Shown here piece by piece: positions 48,370 to 59,795 of a stretch of DNA of 64,000 nucleotides; within the stretch, counting starts at the first letter, position 1; each line of letters starts with the position of its first letter. Under the pieces are notes generated by a model. The model was given only the letters and a program-made list of their open reading frames with translations, did not search any database and was not told where the DNA came from. Source of the stretch: Siphonodentalium dalli (lineage: Eukaryota; Mollusca; Scaphopoda; Gadilida; Siphonodentaliidae); NCBI GenBank assembly GCA_032622095.1, contig CP136063.1:38348106-38412105 (forward strand), in the 5' to 3' direction. The position numbers and the translations under genes were made by a program.

Positions 48370-48590
48370 GGCGTACTTGCCAGCCAAGCATGTATTCCAG
48401 TGATTGCTTCCTACACAGGGCATATATGTCAGCCGAGAATACATGTCAATGATTGTTTCATATAAAGGGTGTACATGTCAGCCGAGCGTACATTCCAATG
48501 ATTGCTTCCTATAAAGGGCGTATATGTCAGCCGAACATACACTCCAACGAATGCTTCATATAAAGAGCGTACATGTTAGCTCTGTCTTAC
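48370..48590 (+). repeat. ~49-bp tandem repeat, four diverged copies
   Basis: Units 'cagccgagaatacatgtcaa' + 'tgattgtttcatataaaggg' recur with substitutions. Confidence 0.75.
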
Positions 48591-48696
48591 GAAAACAATA
48601 TATAGTTCTCTGTTCATTTCATGTACTTTTCTCAATCTTATATCTACAAAATAGAATACTCTGAAGCAACTTGCGTGACAGACAAACCCTACACAA

Positions 48697-48800
48697 GACA
48701 AGGTACACATGTACATGAATGTTTAATGAACTAGACAAGATACACATGTACATGCATGTTTAATGCACTAGACAAGGTACACATGTACATGAATGTTCAA
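48697..48800 (+). repeat. 37-bp tandem repeat, about 2.8 copies
   Basis: Units start at 48,697, 48,734 and 48,771 with 'gacaaggtacacatgtacat'. Confidence 0.85.
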
Positions 48801-49142
48801 AGTCCTCATGACGAAAACGGATATGACTTTAACCCTGTCTACACTGTATACCCATTAGTTAGTAGTTATCCTAAGAAAGTGTATAGGTTCAATATGTCTC
48901 GTTTTGTTCAACATATTAATCTAAAGATTTACTTCCAATAAATAGGAGTCTTTTGGCACTTGTATTATCTGTCGTCTGCTTACTTTCCCTGAACACCCAT
49001 CAGACTCCATATGAATAATAGACCAATGTATATGACTGAGTGTGAGAATCCGTTTAGTAATGAAAGACTTTAATTCACAATCCTTCGTATCAAATACAAG
49101 TATTTCACCATGTATACACTAACACAATGCCGTTATGTGTTA

Positions 49143-49465
49143 TGTATGAAACGTGATCCACCAGGTACTAACAATCTGTTGTTATATATTATGTATGTCA
49201 CTTATAGCACCAGGTATTGACACTCTGATGTGTTCTATTATCCATATCACTTATACCACCAGGTATTAACACTCTGATGTTTTATATTATCCATATCACT
49301 TGTACCACCAGGTATTAACACTCTGGTGTTTTCTATTATCCATATCACTTATACCACCAGGTACTAACACTCTGATGTTTTCTATTATCCATATCACTTA
49401 TTCCACCAGGTACTAACACACTGATGTTGTCTATTATGCATATAACTTATTCCACCAGGTATATT
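49143..49465 (+). repeat. ~49-bp tandem repeat, six to seven copies
   Basis: Units 'ccaccaggtattaacactct' + 'gatgttttctattatccata' recur from about 49,150, diverging at both ends. Confidence 0.85.
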
Positions 49466-50233
49466 GTTTATTGTGAGTCTTATTCCACTGTGTACACTGG
49501 TGTATTCTGAATGCCTTTTTATTTAGAATAATAAAATATGTTTACAACAAGTAGTTTTCTATCTTATTCATATGTGCATGGTAAGCTGCAAGGTAGCGTA
49601 GGATATATTGCTAGAATTTGTATCAACCTGACAGTGAATCTTTAGATCCCCGTCTTCTAAAATATCGCAATTGACGTTTGGTACGAAGCACATTTTTCCA
49701 TAATATTCAATATACGGGTTCGATTTAATAATAATAATGTTTATGGCAATTTTTAGATAATTCAAATGCATCTCTACACTGGCTACATCGTGGATATATA
49801 ATGCCAACAGATAATTCCATAAATCGATACACTGTCTGCACACGTGGGGATAATATTTAACCAGTTCAAAACTTTATAACTTTGATAAACAAACTCTGTA
49901 ACATATTTCATAGGTAACACATGTTCCGTAATACTGTATTAAAACGACTTTTTGCGCGGATTATGTGATGAGATTTCCATAATTGTAAAGCATAATCGGC
50001 TCACAGCCGTCGCAGTAAAATCATGCAATATACAGCCAGGACAATCATTTACAAGATGTTGGTCAAATTGCAGATTCTGTTAAGTAACCGTACTGTAGCC
50101 ATGTGTTTCCTCGTGGACTGGTTAGGATCAGACCAGTGTGGGGAAAACATGTAACACGCTTGCATGGAAATACCCCATCAGCGCATTCGATGAGAAGAAT
50201 TAACCACAACATAATATTATATTCTTTCTACAG
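49466..50233. other. Unassigned; upstream flank of the second UGT
   Basis: A 91-codon minus frame (49,568-49,843) is open but not recognisable. No first exon for the UGT at 50,234 could be identified. Confidence 0.35.
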
Positions 50234-51755
50234 GTTGGTCTCCCGTCTACTGATTTATCAACTGGCTGCAGTGGAATCTGCCAACGTCCTCCTGATACTC
50301 TCGACTTACTACAGCCCGTGCAACAAAGTAGCATCCATCGGAGAAGAGTTATCGGCCTTGGGGCATAATGTGCATGCGTACGCTCCGGATTTCCGCGAAG
50401 TCAACCTCTGTCTGCGTAACAGAAATTTTACCGTCACGAAATTCGATGGGATTTCAAGGGATACCCATGATCATATTTCAACACGACTAGTACAAGCAAC
50501 GATTAACATCAACTTAATTGAATCTGTGGAGCGTTTAATGGAGCTGAATGAACTGTGGGCTTCGAAATATTTGGACTCAGATAATATGCAGAAATTGAAA
50601 GGCATGCCATTTGATATCGCCATTCTAGAGTCGTTTGTTTTCCACAGGCCACACTACTTGATACCATACAGTTTAAACATACCATACGTGTCGGTGTCTG
50701 AGATACAGTATTGGGTCGATACAGGTGACTGTTTCACGTCATATGGCACATTTGGTTCAATCCACGGATCACCAACAAAATTTGGCTATTTCCGTCGTTT
50801 CTTCAATGTTTTCATATCTCTGACTGAGGTGTTGCTGTTTTCGCTGGCGTTCGTGACAGATGTTCAAAGAAAAATGGCACCAGAGCTTTCAACGTGGGAT
50901 CATTTGTCACTTATCAGAAAATCGGCGTTGTTTGTTGAAGATTCTGACGTCATCGTTTCGGACGCAACGCCGGCGCCGCCTAATGTTATTCGCACTGGTG
51001 GGTTTTCAATACGTGATGCACGCTCTCTACCGACAAATCTTCTAAACATATTTGACACTGCGCACACTGGTGTAATCTATGTTTCTATGGGAACAATCGT
51101 GAGCGGAATACTTCCTGATATTGAAGCGATTCTGGAACTAACTTTCCCAAAACTTCAGCATGTCGTTGTGTGGAAAAACGCATCATTTGAAGATATCACA
51201 AACACCCACAATAATGTGTACCAAATGGCATGGGCTCCACAGAACGACGTACTCGGACATCCGAGCACCATGTTATTCATATCTCATTGCGGGAGAAATA
51301 GTTTCTTTGAAGCTGTCTACCATAAAGTTCCTATCATATGTATCCCGATTTTTGGTGACCAACCGTCGGTCGCACAGAGAGTGGATCATTACGATATTGG
51401 CGTCAATTTGAATCCGAAGGCACTTACCACAGGCTCGTTGATTGGCACTATTTATGGAGTCCTGAATAATGCAACAATCAAGGTCAATGTTGAACGGGTG
51501 TCGGCGATGTACAGACATTTACACCCAGAATCGGCTGCATTGCAAGCAGCTAGATCAGTTGATCACGTGATAACATTTGGGAGCGAGCATTTGAGACCAC
51601 CGACGTTGGACGTGTACCTATAACAGAGAATGTATATTGACATTTTATTAGGCCTGTTTGTTATCTTAATGTTAGCAGTGTCTTGCTTTCTGTTATTTGT
51701 GCGATTTATTTTTCACTGCATATGTCGCTACGATCAGAAACAGAAAGCTGATTGA
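50234..51755 (+). pseudogene. UDP-glycosyltransferase paralogue with stop before the membrane anchor
   Basis: A close relative of the 17.5-kb UGT. It begins at a splice acceptor (ctttctacag, exon from 50,234) and reads through the donor signature (WAPQNDVLGHP, HCG, FGDQ). An in-frame TAA at 51,621-51,623 occurs where the other copy has a Tyr codon, just before the transmembrane helix. The sequence beyond stays open to TGA at 51,753-51,755 and would encode a helix and a KQKAD tail. Just inside the acceptor the exon is 2 bp shorter than its partner, so the frame relative to a common first exon differs. The Pro and Glu replacements of the usual catalytic His and Asp are shared with the other copy. 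No AATAAA lies close downstream. It is probably a young pseudogene; an anchorless lumenal or secreted product is the alternative. Confidence 0.8.
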
Positions 51756-52175
51756 ATACAACAAACTGCACAATATATATACTACTCTCTGGCGCGTGCT
51801 AACGCTTCATCCAATCAAAAGAGGATATGCCCACCTGTGAACTCAAGGTGTATATATATACTAATGATAATTATGTAAACTATTGATCACAATAGTTATG
51901 TTGAAAAGGGTGAAGAGGGTATAATAACCATACCTATATAACTAATATCGTTATAAATGTGATTTGTCAGACCTGTCTGGGTGTTCGGGAATTTTCTCCC
52001 AGACGGCTGGACCAATTTCAAAAAAAATTGGTGTGGTAACTTGTAGTGCCCAGGTGGATGTTACACCGGGCTTAGTTTTTGTTTTATTTTTAGTTTTTAG
52101 ATTGCCTTAAATCAATTTGAATTCAGCTGCAATACTCTTCTTCCTTCATCTCTTCAAAGGGGAAAGCCCGATTCG
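51756..52175. other. Unassigned non-coding DNA
   Basis: 3' flank of the UGT paralogue and approach to the satellite; nothing recognised. Confidence 0.4.
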
Positions 52176-54225
52176 CATGTTTGAAAATCACATTTATCGA
52201 TATATTATCGTAGTAAATCTGCTCATCAGTCACCACATTTATCGATATATTATCGTAGTAAATCTGCTCATCAGATCACATTTATCGATATATTATTGTA
52301 GTAAATCTGCTCATCAGATCACATTTATCGATATATTATCGTAGTAAATCTGCACATCAGACCACATTTATCGATTTATTATCGTAGTAATTCTGCTCAA
52401 CAGTCACCACATTTATCGATATATTATCGTAGTAAATATGCTCATCAGACCACATTTATCGATATATTATCGTAGTAATTCTGCTCACCAGTCACCACAT
52501 TTATCGATATATTTTCGTAGTAAATCTTCTCATCAGATCACATTTATCGATATATTATCGAAGTAAATCTGCTCATCAGATCACATTTATCGATATATTA
52601 TCGTAGTAAATCTGCACATCAGACCACATTTATCGATATATTATCGTAGTAATTCTGCTCAACAGTCATCACATTTATCGATATATTATCGTAGTAAATC
52701 TGCTCATCGGACCACATTTATCGATATAATATCGTAGTAAATCTGCTCATCAGACCACATTTATCGATATATTATCGTAGTAAATCTGCTCACCAGTCAC
52801 CACATTTATCGATATATTATCGTAGTAAATCTGCTCACCAGTCATAACATTTATCGATATATTATCGTAGTAAATCTGCTAATCAGATCACATTTATCGA
52901 TATATTATCGAAGTAAATCTGCTCATCAAATCACATTTATCGATATATTATCGAAGTAAATCTGCTCATCAGACCACATGTATCGATATATTATCGAATT
53001 AATCTGCTCACCACAGTCACCACATTTATCGATAGATTATCGTAGTAAATATGCTCATCAGACCACATTTATCGATATATTATCGTAGTAATTCTGCTCA
53101 CCAGTCACCATATTTATCGATATATTATCGTAGTAAATCTTCTCATCAGATAACATTTATCGATATATTATCGAAGTAAATCTGCTCATCAGATCACATT
53201 TATCGATATATTATCGTAGTAAATCTGCACATCAGACCACATTTATCGATATATTATCGTAGTAATTCTGCTCAACAGTCATCACATTTATCGATATATT
53301 ATCGTAGTAAATCTGCTCATCAGACCACATTTATCGATATAATATCGTAGTAAATCTGCTCATCAGACCACATTTATCGATATATTATCGTAGTAAATCT
53401 GCTCACCAGTCACCACATTTATCGATATATTATCGTAGTAAATCTGCTCACCAGTCATAACATTTATCGATATATTATCGTAGTAAATCTGCTAATCAGA
53501 TCACATTTATCGATATATTATCGAAGTAAATCTGCTCATCAAATCACATTTATCGATATATTATCGAAGTAAATCTGCTCATCAGACCACATGTATCGAT
53601 ATATTATCGAATTAATCTGCTCACCACAGTCACCACATTTATCGATAGATTATCGTAGTAAATATGCTCATCAGACCACATTTATCGATATATTATCGTA
53701 GTAATTCTGCTCACCAGTCACCATATTTATCGATATATTATCGAAGTAAATCTGCTCATCAGATCATATTTATCGATATATTATCGTAGTAAATCTGCTC
53801 ACCAGTCACCACATTTATCGATATATTATCGTAGTAAATCTGCTCACCAGTCACCACATTTATCGATATATTATCGTAGTAAATCTGCTCACCAGTCATA
53901 ACATTTATCGATATATTATCGTAGTAAATCTGCTAATCAGATCACATTTATTGATATATTATCGAAGTAAATCTGCTCATCAGATCACATTTATCGATAT
54001 ATTATCGAAGTAAATCTGCTCATCAGACCACATGTATCGATATATTATCGAATTAAATCTGCTCACCACAGTCACCACATTTATCGATAGATTATCGTAG
54101 TAAATCTGCTCATCAGACCACATTTATCGATATATTATCGTAGTAATTCTGCTCAACAGTCATCACATTTATCGATATATTATCGTAGTAAATCTGCTCA
54201 TCAGACCAGATTTATCGATATATTA
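52176..54225 (+). repeat. ~43-bp satellite with 613-bp higher-order period
   Basis: About 47 units of 'cacatttatcgatatattat' + 'cgtagtaaatctgctcatca' with 1-6 bp length differences (gat, gac, gtcac). The variant 'aaatatgctcatcagacc' recurs at about 52,440, 53,053 and 53,666. 'Gatataatatcg' recurs at 52,721 and 53,334. All are spaced by 613 bp, so blocks of 14 units have been duplicated. The third block is partly deleted. AT-rich with repeated TATCGATA palindromes. Confidence 0.95.
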
Positions 54226-55431
54226 TTTTCACTAAAACACGCAACATTGCGAGATAAAACGACTTTGATTTACACGGTAAGAAGAATAAACTACATATAT
54301 ATCGATAACGTTTTGGAACATGTATCAATAACACTTGATAGCAGCTAATTTCGACTTGACATTTTGTTATTCAGGAAAATTCTATTTTGTCATGTACCAA
54401 TTTTTCCTATTTTCGACGTTCGTCTAAAATTTAAACTACATCAAACTGCTACACTATAAATGATTTTGGGCTAATTATTTAACGTAACAGATTAAAAACA
54501 GAAGCATGTTTCTATATACCCGGTATGACAAATTTCATAGATCAGAACCTGAAAATTGGATAAATCCTAACCATCTGATTGTCCGGCTCCAGACATATTC
54601 ACAGGGCCTAGGAGAGAAATCAGGACATTCTGAATAGACCACTGATTCGGCCCGGTGTGAGAAAATTTTGAAATCTGATCAAGAAAATCCCTAAATCCTA
54701 GAATCTGTAGACTGGCCTCAAGCTTTCCCACAGCGTTGAAAAATTCAAACCTCACATCCCTGTTACTTTGGAAATTTTCCAACTGATGACCATTTCAGCC
54801 CACAATTTTAATCAAATGTAGGAAAATATTTAGTTCTTAAATTAACAGTTTTTGACAGACCACAAGGGACCAACCAGGACATAAGCCCAAAGGTTGGAAA
54901 ATTTACTACTACATGTGCAAAGTAGTACCGATACCTTTACTGGGAAAGTATTAAAATGAGACAGGTTCATAATAAACTGTGCTTATTTTTATTTCAAATT
55001 GATGAAATAACAAATTAAATTCAACATATAAACATATATTGTATTAAAATGGCATGTGTGTACAGTACATTTATATAGCTTATCGCAACATACATACAGA
55101 AGATAAGACAGACCAACAAGTCACAAAAATGCAGTGTATATTATGCCAATGGCATTATTTTTTAAAACAATATCAATTTCAGAACATTTGCTGCTCTCTG
55201 CAGATTTGTGTTAATTCTCCCTCGGAGCCCCTCCCCACATGTTTGTAAGTTTGTTAAGTGGTACCATACAATACAGTGTATACAGGCTCCAGACTACCCA
55301 GAAAAAGTTTTGGGGCAGGTTCGTTCAACTTGGATAATCAGGTTAGTTGTCAATGAACCCTGCACATGCAGTTTAGTTTTCATGTGATACCGGCTTTGTG
55401 ATTTCTGGATAACAATTGTTTAGTGGCAGTT
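54226..55431. other. Unassigned non-coding DNA
   Basis: Left flank of the large transposon. No gene recognised; a 71-codon minus frame at 54,567-54,782 has no known motif. Confidence 0.4.
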
Positions 55432-55668
55432 CAGGTCTGGCAAATGTGAGAATACAGCTACAATAGCTGTATTCAGCTAACCTAGCTGTATTCAGCTATA
55501 TATTCTACTCTCAAAGCGGTGGTTTTTCGTTAATTAACAGGACGCGCTAATTTGCGCATCTAAATTAGGTGACCCTATTCTCGACTTACTTTTTACCAAA
55601 TCAGAACCGTCATTTGCTTTGTGACATAATGTTGCCTTTTGTCGATACAGCGATACTGTTTTTGTTTG
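55432..55668 (+). repeat. Left terminal inverted repeat
   Basis: 237 bp, identical in inverse to 62,570-62,806. Two copies of TAGCTGTATTCAGCTA at 55,464 and 55,483 (19-bp spacing), with a half-site 'atacagcta' just outside, are candidate transposase-binding sites. Confidence 0.95.
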
Positions 55669-56174
55669 AAAACTTAATATGGCGACCAATGTCGGTCATA
55701 ACGGTTTAATAACCCTCTTACCAATGCGGAATATCATTAAAACTATATTAAAAGCAATCTTTATCGCCGAAAATGAAATGTCTAACAATTTCAGGAAGTA
55801 GCAATAGGATAATTCTAAAACGAAGTTTGAAGGCCGGCTTAAAATTAGTAAAAAGGGAACATCTCGAGCCAGAGATTAATTGAGCGAGTACATCTCACAA
55901 CTTTCTCCGAAAGTACGGAAACTCATACTTGTAACTGTGAGTGTGACTCGCAAAAATACATAACTTCAACGTTTCTTGTGTATGTAGACATGGCATTTGA
56001 AGAAAAATTATGTCCTTGCGTGAGTTAGAAAACAAGCAATCACAATAGCGTGCTGGAAAATGCTGAGTGCGCTTGAATAGGGGCTTCATGCAATGCGTGG
56101 CACAAATCAGTCACACGATTTGGTCCAAATCATGAATTGAGTGATCAAATTCATCCGATTATTCCCGGCTGGGG

Positions 56175-56181
56175 TATTTAA
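56175..56181 (+). promoter_or_regulatory. TATA-like box of the plus-strand transposon gene
   Basis: TATTTAA lies about 30 bp upstream of an initiator-like 'ttccattct' (about 56,206) and about 85 bp upstream of the ATG at 56,260, which is followed at once by the splice donor GTAAGT. Confidence 0.4.
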
Positions 56182-56259
56182 TGCAGCGTTTTTGTCGCGT
56201 CGTGTTCCATTCTGCGACCTAAAAATCACAAATCGGAAGTTATATAGAAGAACTCGAAA

Positions 56260-59200
56260 ATGGTAAGTTAAATTAAATGTATAACTTTATAATGTCATCA
56301 ATCCATTATAGATTAAAGTTGGCATATAAGATCCACATAAGTACAGAATCAATATAAATAACAATGGATATCTTATTTGTATTGTATGTTTATATAATGT
56401 AAATGCATTAGCATGTTGGTAATAGACTGTTCGTTGTAAGCAGGTATCATACTTAGCTTCCATCATTTTTGAATTTGTTTCAGAACTAATCAGATTCCAG
56501 TGGTGGCATATCTGGGTCCGAGTCGCTCTCCTGGTCCTCTATAATTGGTTCTGGAAAATAACACGAAAACATAGTATTTATTTTATGATAAGTGACTGCC
56601 AGTGTACAAAACATCCCATGAGTATAAACACAAAACCATAAAATGATAATCATGTTTTTGCTCATTTCAGTCAAAACGAAATGCAAACGATGCAGTTCTG
56701 TTCGAATGTAAAAAAAGGCAGAAACACCAACCCAGGAAACAACACAAAGGGTCAGGCACCTCGTGCGAAAACTCAAGCGACTGGTCCTCGTAAAATTGAA
56801 TACATCACTGACAGTTCGAGACGAGCACAGTGCCTCAGCAAACGGATACGGACATTATTCAAAAGTGTGAGTATTATATTGACTGATATATAGACATATC
56901 GATAGAATCACATAACTATAACGTACCATCATAACTTGCTTCGCGGTCGGCAGCAAAGCGTTGCCTCAACCCATCAATTGTTTCATCAATTTGGACCACC
57001 AATTTTACCAGCGTTTCTTTTTTTGCACGTTTCGCAGCAACCCACGCTTCCGAAAACTGCTTGTGTAGATCTTCGATCCCTGCCCTTTTCAAAAGCTCCA
57101 GTTTCTCTTTCGTCATTGAATTTAATTCAGCCTTCGTTTTGCACTGCATGCTCTCTGAATTGAATATAATGGTTTAATGCTCAATGCCTTCATTTTAAAG
57201 TTGAACATTTACAAAAACTTATATGTAGACGAGATATCATATTTTTTCACAAGTATTACCTGCTTTCCTCCTATCCTCCTCAGTAACAACTACCCTTTCG
57301 ATGGGAGCGCCTCTATAATCACAATGGTCGAACACATAGTCTATATACACCATCCTATTGGTCACACTTTGGTTATGGATGGTGGACAGATCCCCATCTA
57401 GCGTTGGTGCTGTCGCTCCGATGGCTTGTACTGGTCGTGTTATCTGTAACAAACAATACATTTCATGTGATAGAGAGAACGATAAACCGGAAGATCAGGA
57501 GAGATGAGATGAGGAATAAAATACTAACATAAATATAAAATGATTTATACGCTGGAAACAATTCAACAAGCACAAAGATGTAAAAAAAAAATATTCTGAA
57601 GATGGCTTCCAAAATGGCAATTCGATTATGTCGCTTTCAAATGAATCAGTGTGATTACAATATTTCGCTTGTTTATCCACAGAGTGTTTAGTTACAGGGT
57701 TAGAAAGCTCACTGGCCAATGGGGTTACAAACACGCACCTTTGAGTCAGCAACATAATCCGCATTACGAAGTATTTGTCGCCAGTGTGCTATTTCCTTGG
57801 AAATGTCCGTTTTCCGCAATTCCTTTCTTTCGCCATCATTAGTTTTTCCAGTCTGTTCTTCAATATTTTTGCGTATCTGCGTATGGAAATGATTTATTCA
57901 AGTATGTTTTATTTTTAGCTCAATGAAATTTGTACCCAAACTGGCATGGAGGCGTACTTAGAAATAAAAACCCCCAGCTCAGCAGGGTACTACTGGGCGA
58001 CGCCAGAAATGGGAGTGAAACATGGAGTGGAAGTAAGTATATTTTGATGTTATTATAAAGCTTGTGTGTAATATTTCAAATAAATTCAACGTTAAAAATG
58101 TTCATAAAGAAATATAGAATATCTCACAGGAGTTTCTATATTATACGGAATTTATCAACCGAGTTCACTAAATTCGATTTGAGCTGAGGTTTACCAAGGC
58201 TGAAATAGAATTTAGTAGACGAGATTGATAACTTACGTATAAAATAGAACGATTTTGAGACACATTTTATCACATGATAAAATAAACGCGAAACAATCAG
58301 AAGTATTCATACAAAATAACAACCATAAACTGATAAACTTCAGCAATCGCTAGTCATTCAAATAATGGCGTGACGTCATCGCACGCGCTAATATTACACG
58401 TGTATCTTACCAAGGATTACGAAGCTGGTTTTGTGGGTTTATTATGTGATACATATATATAACAACAAAATATATATTTATTTTGAAATTCCTTTTTATA
58501 CCGATTGTGCATTAACCACAGTGCACGCTGCCAGTGCCTTAACATAACTATTGGCCATCTATGATCCGTAAGATCAACACATGTTATTAAGTGACGATGT
58601 TCATACAATCTGAACCTACATTCAATGTCAATCTCCGAATCCAATGACGTATAATGAATATGCACGAAACAACCAAAGTGGTTTGAATTCTTATGTTATG
58701 GCGCCTGTTTTATATGCTAGGTGGAGAGTAACTCCAATAACAACGAGGAGACACCACGGGCGGTAGCACTTACTGAGACTACAGCAGCACCACCATCCGC
58801 CATAGAAATAGACCACCCATACGTACAACCAGAACCAGAGAGCGAAGTGATGAGTCCGCCATCCCCGAGCCACATTACAACGTACCGGGATGTTGAATCC
58901 CAGTGGTGTGAAGAGGCCATCGCCGGCATAAAAATTTGTCGAGAATGCGCTGCGATATGGGAGGACGAGACAGTCGAAGAAGAGCGATGGCTTGGTGCGA
59001 TATGCCACTAGAAGGGACCTGTGACTACTGGGTACACGCAAAATGCCAGGGCTACCCGTTGCTCACAGATGAACAGGCTGACAGACTTGATTTTCTCTGT
59101 CCAAAGCACAGGTAAGCACTAAATAACACAAGTCCCCCACAACATAAATAGCATTGTGAAATAGAATAGTACAACTCAAATTATTTAACTACTATTTGTC

Positions 59201-59795
59201 CTTATTAAAATGGATTTGTTTCAGTTTGGCAGTTTTACAAGGTCATTGCCACTCATGTGATTTCTTCATAATAACACAATAACAATAAGAGGAACATGTT
59301 GAAATATTTATTACTATACGAAAATTACTTTAATATGAATGGTCTGTATGTTTTATGCCTGTATTATAGCAATCAAGATAATTATTGTGGGGGGGGGGGG
59401 GTAAACCACTTCAGAATATAAGACAACGGTCACTAAATTGGACGTAAATGAATCTTGAACTATATAAATATATTTCGCGCTGTAAAATCCCATGCAAGTG
59501 GCTGCATGTATCAGTAAAATGATTTTTGTTTCGGAGATGGCTTCCAGAATGGCCGCAAAGCTATTGTGTTCTAATCCACCGCTAATGATATGCAATATAT
59601 TCTGTTTTGTTCCAAAGAGATCTACCTTCTCAAAATGCAACGAAATTAGCGAGGCAAGAAAAGCAACCGTTAGAGACTGCTGTTCGGGGAAGAGGAAGAG
59701 GTTCGGGACGAGGCGGTGGCAACAGGGGGCGCAGGCCAAGAGTTCGTGGCGGCAGAGGAACTGGAAGAGGGAGACAAGAAGATAACAATAAATAA
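56260..59795 (+). CDS. Transposon accessory protein: MADS-like domain, PHD finger, RGG tail
   Basis: Predicted exons: 56,260-56,262 (ATG only), 56,671-56,866, 57,919-58,032, 58,721-59,111 and 59,618-59,795, all with GT-AG sites (donors GTAAGT, GTGAGT, GTAAGT, GTAAGC). Exons 2-3 together read PRKIEYITDSSRRAQ, LSKRIRTLFKS, LNEICTQTGMEAYLEI and WATPEM. This lines up with the SRF-type MADS-box pattern (KI.m..I, R....SKR, K..nEi...TG), a DNA-binding and dimerisation fold. Exon 4 has an acidic, Pro-rich stretch, then CREC...CDYWVHAKC...FLCPKH, a C4HC3-like PHD finger. Exon 5 is Arg/Gly-rich (RGRGRGSGRGGG). Two one-base frame breaks are seen. The frame from the exon-1 ATG disagrees with the MADS frame around an A7 run (56,710-56,716); ATG 56,681 is in the MADS frame. 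In the PHD finger at about 58,994 a base appears missing. This copy may be inactive. Confidence 0.65.

Noticed and set aside
50103-50233. 5' extension of the second UGT reading frame
   Set aside because: Has no ATG, no similarity to the other UGT, and ends at a clear polypyrimidine-AG acceptor; it is intron.
56710-56716. Programmed -1 frameshift at the A7 run in the MADS exon
   Set aside because: A -1 shift leads into the third frame, not the MADS frame; the change needed is +1 (or one base fewer), so an indel or a different start is simpler.
56486-56776. 96-codon minus frame read as one protein
   Set aside because: Only the last 21 codons (56,550-56,486) are exon; the rest is intron 4, shown by the acceptor ttattttccag and phase match with the exon ending at 56,927.
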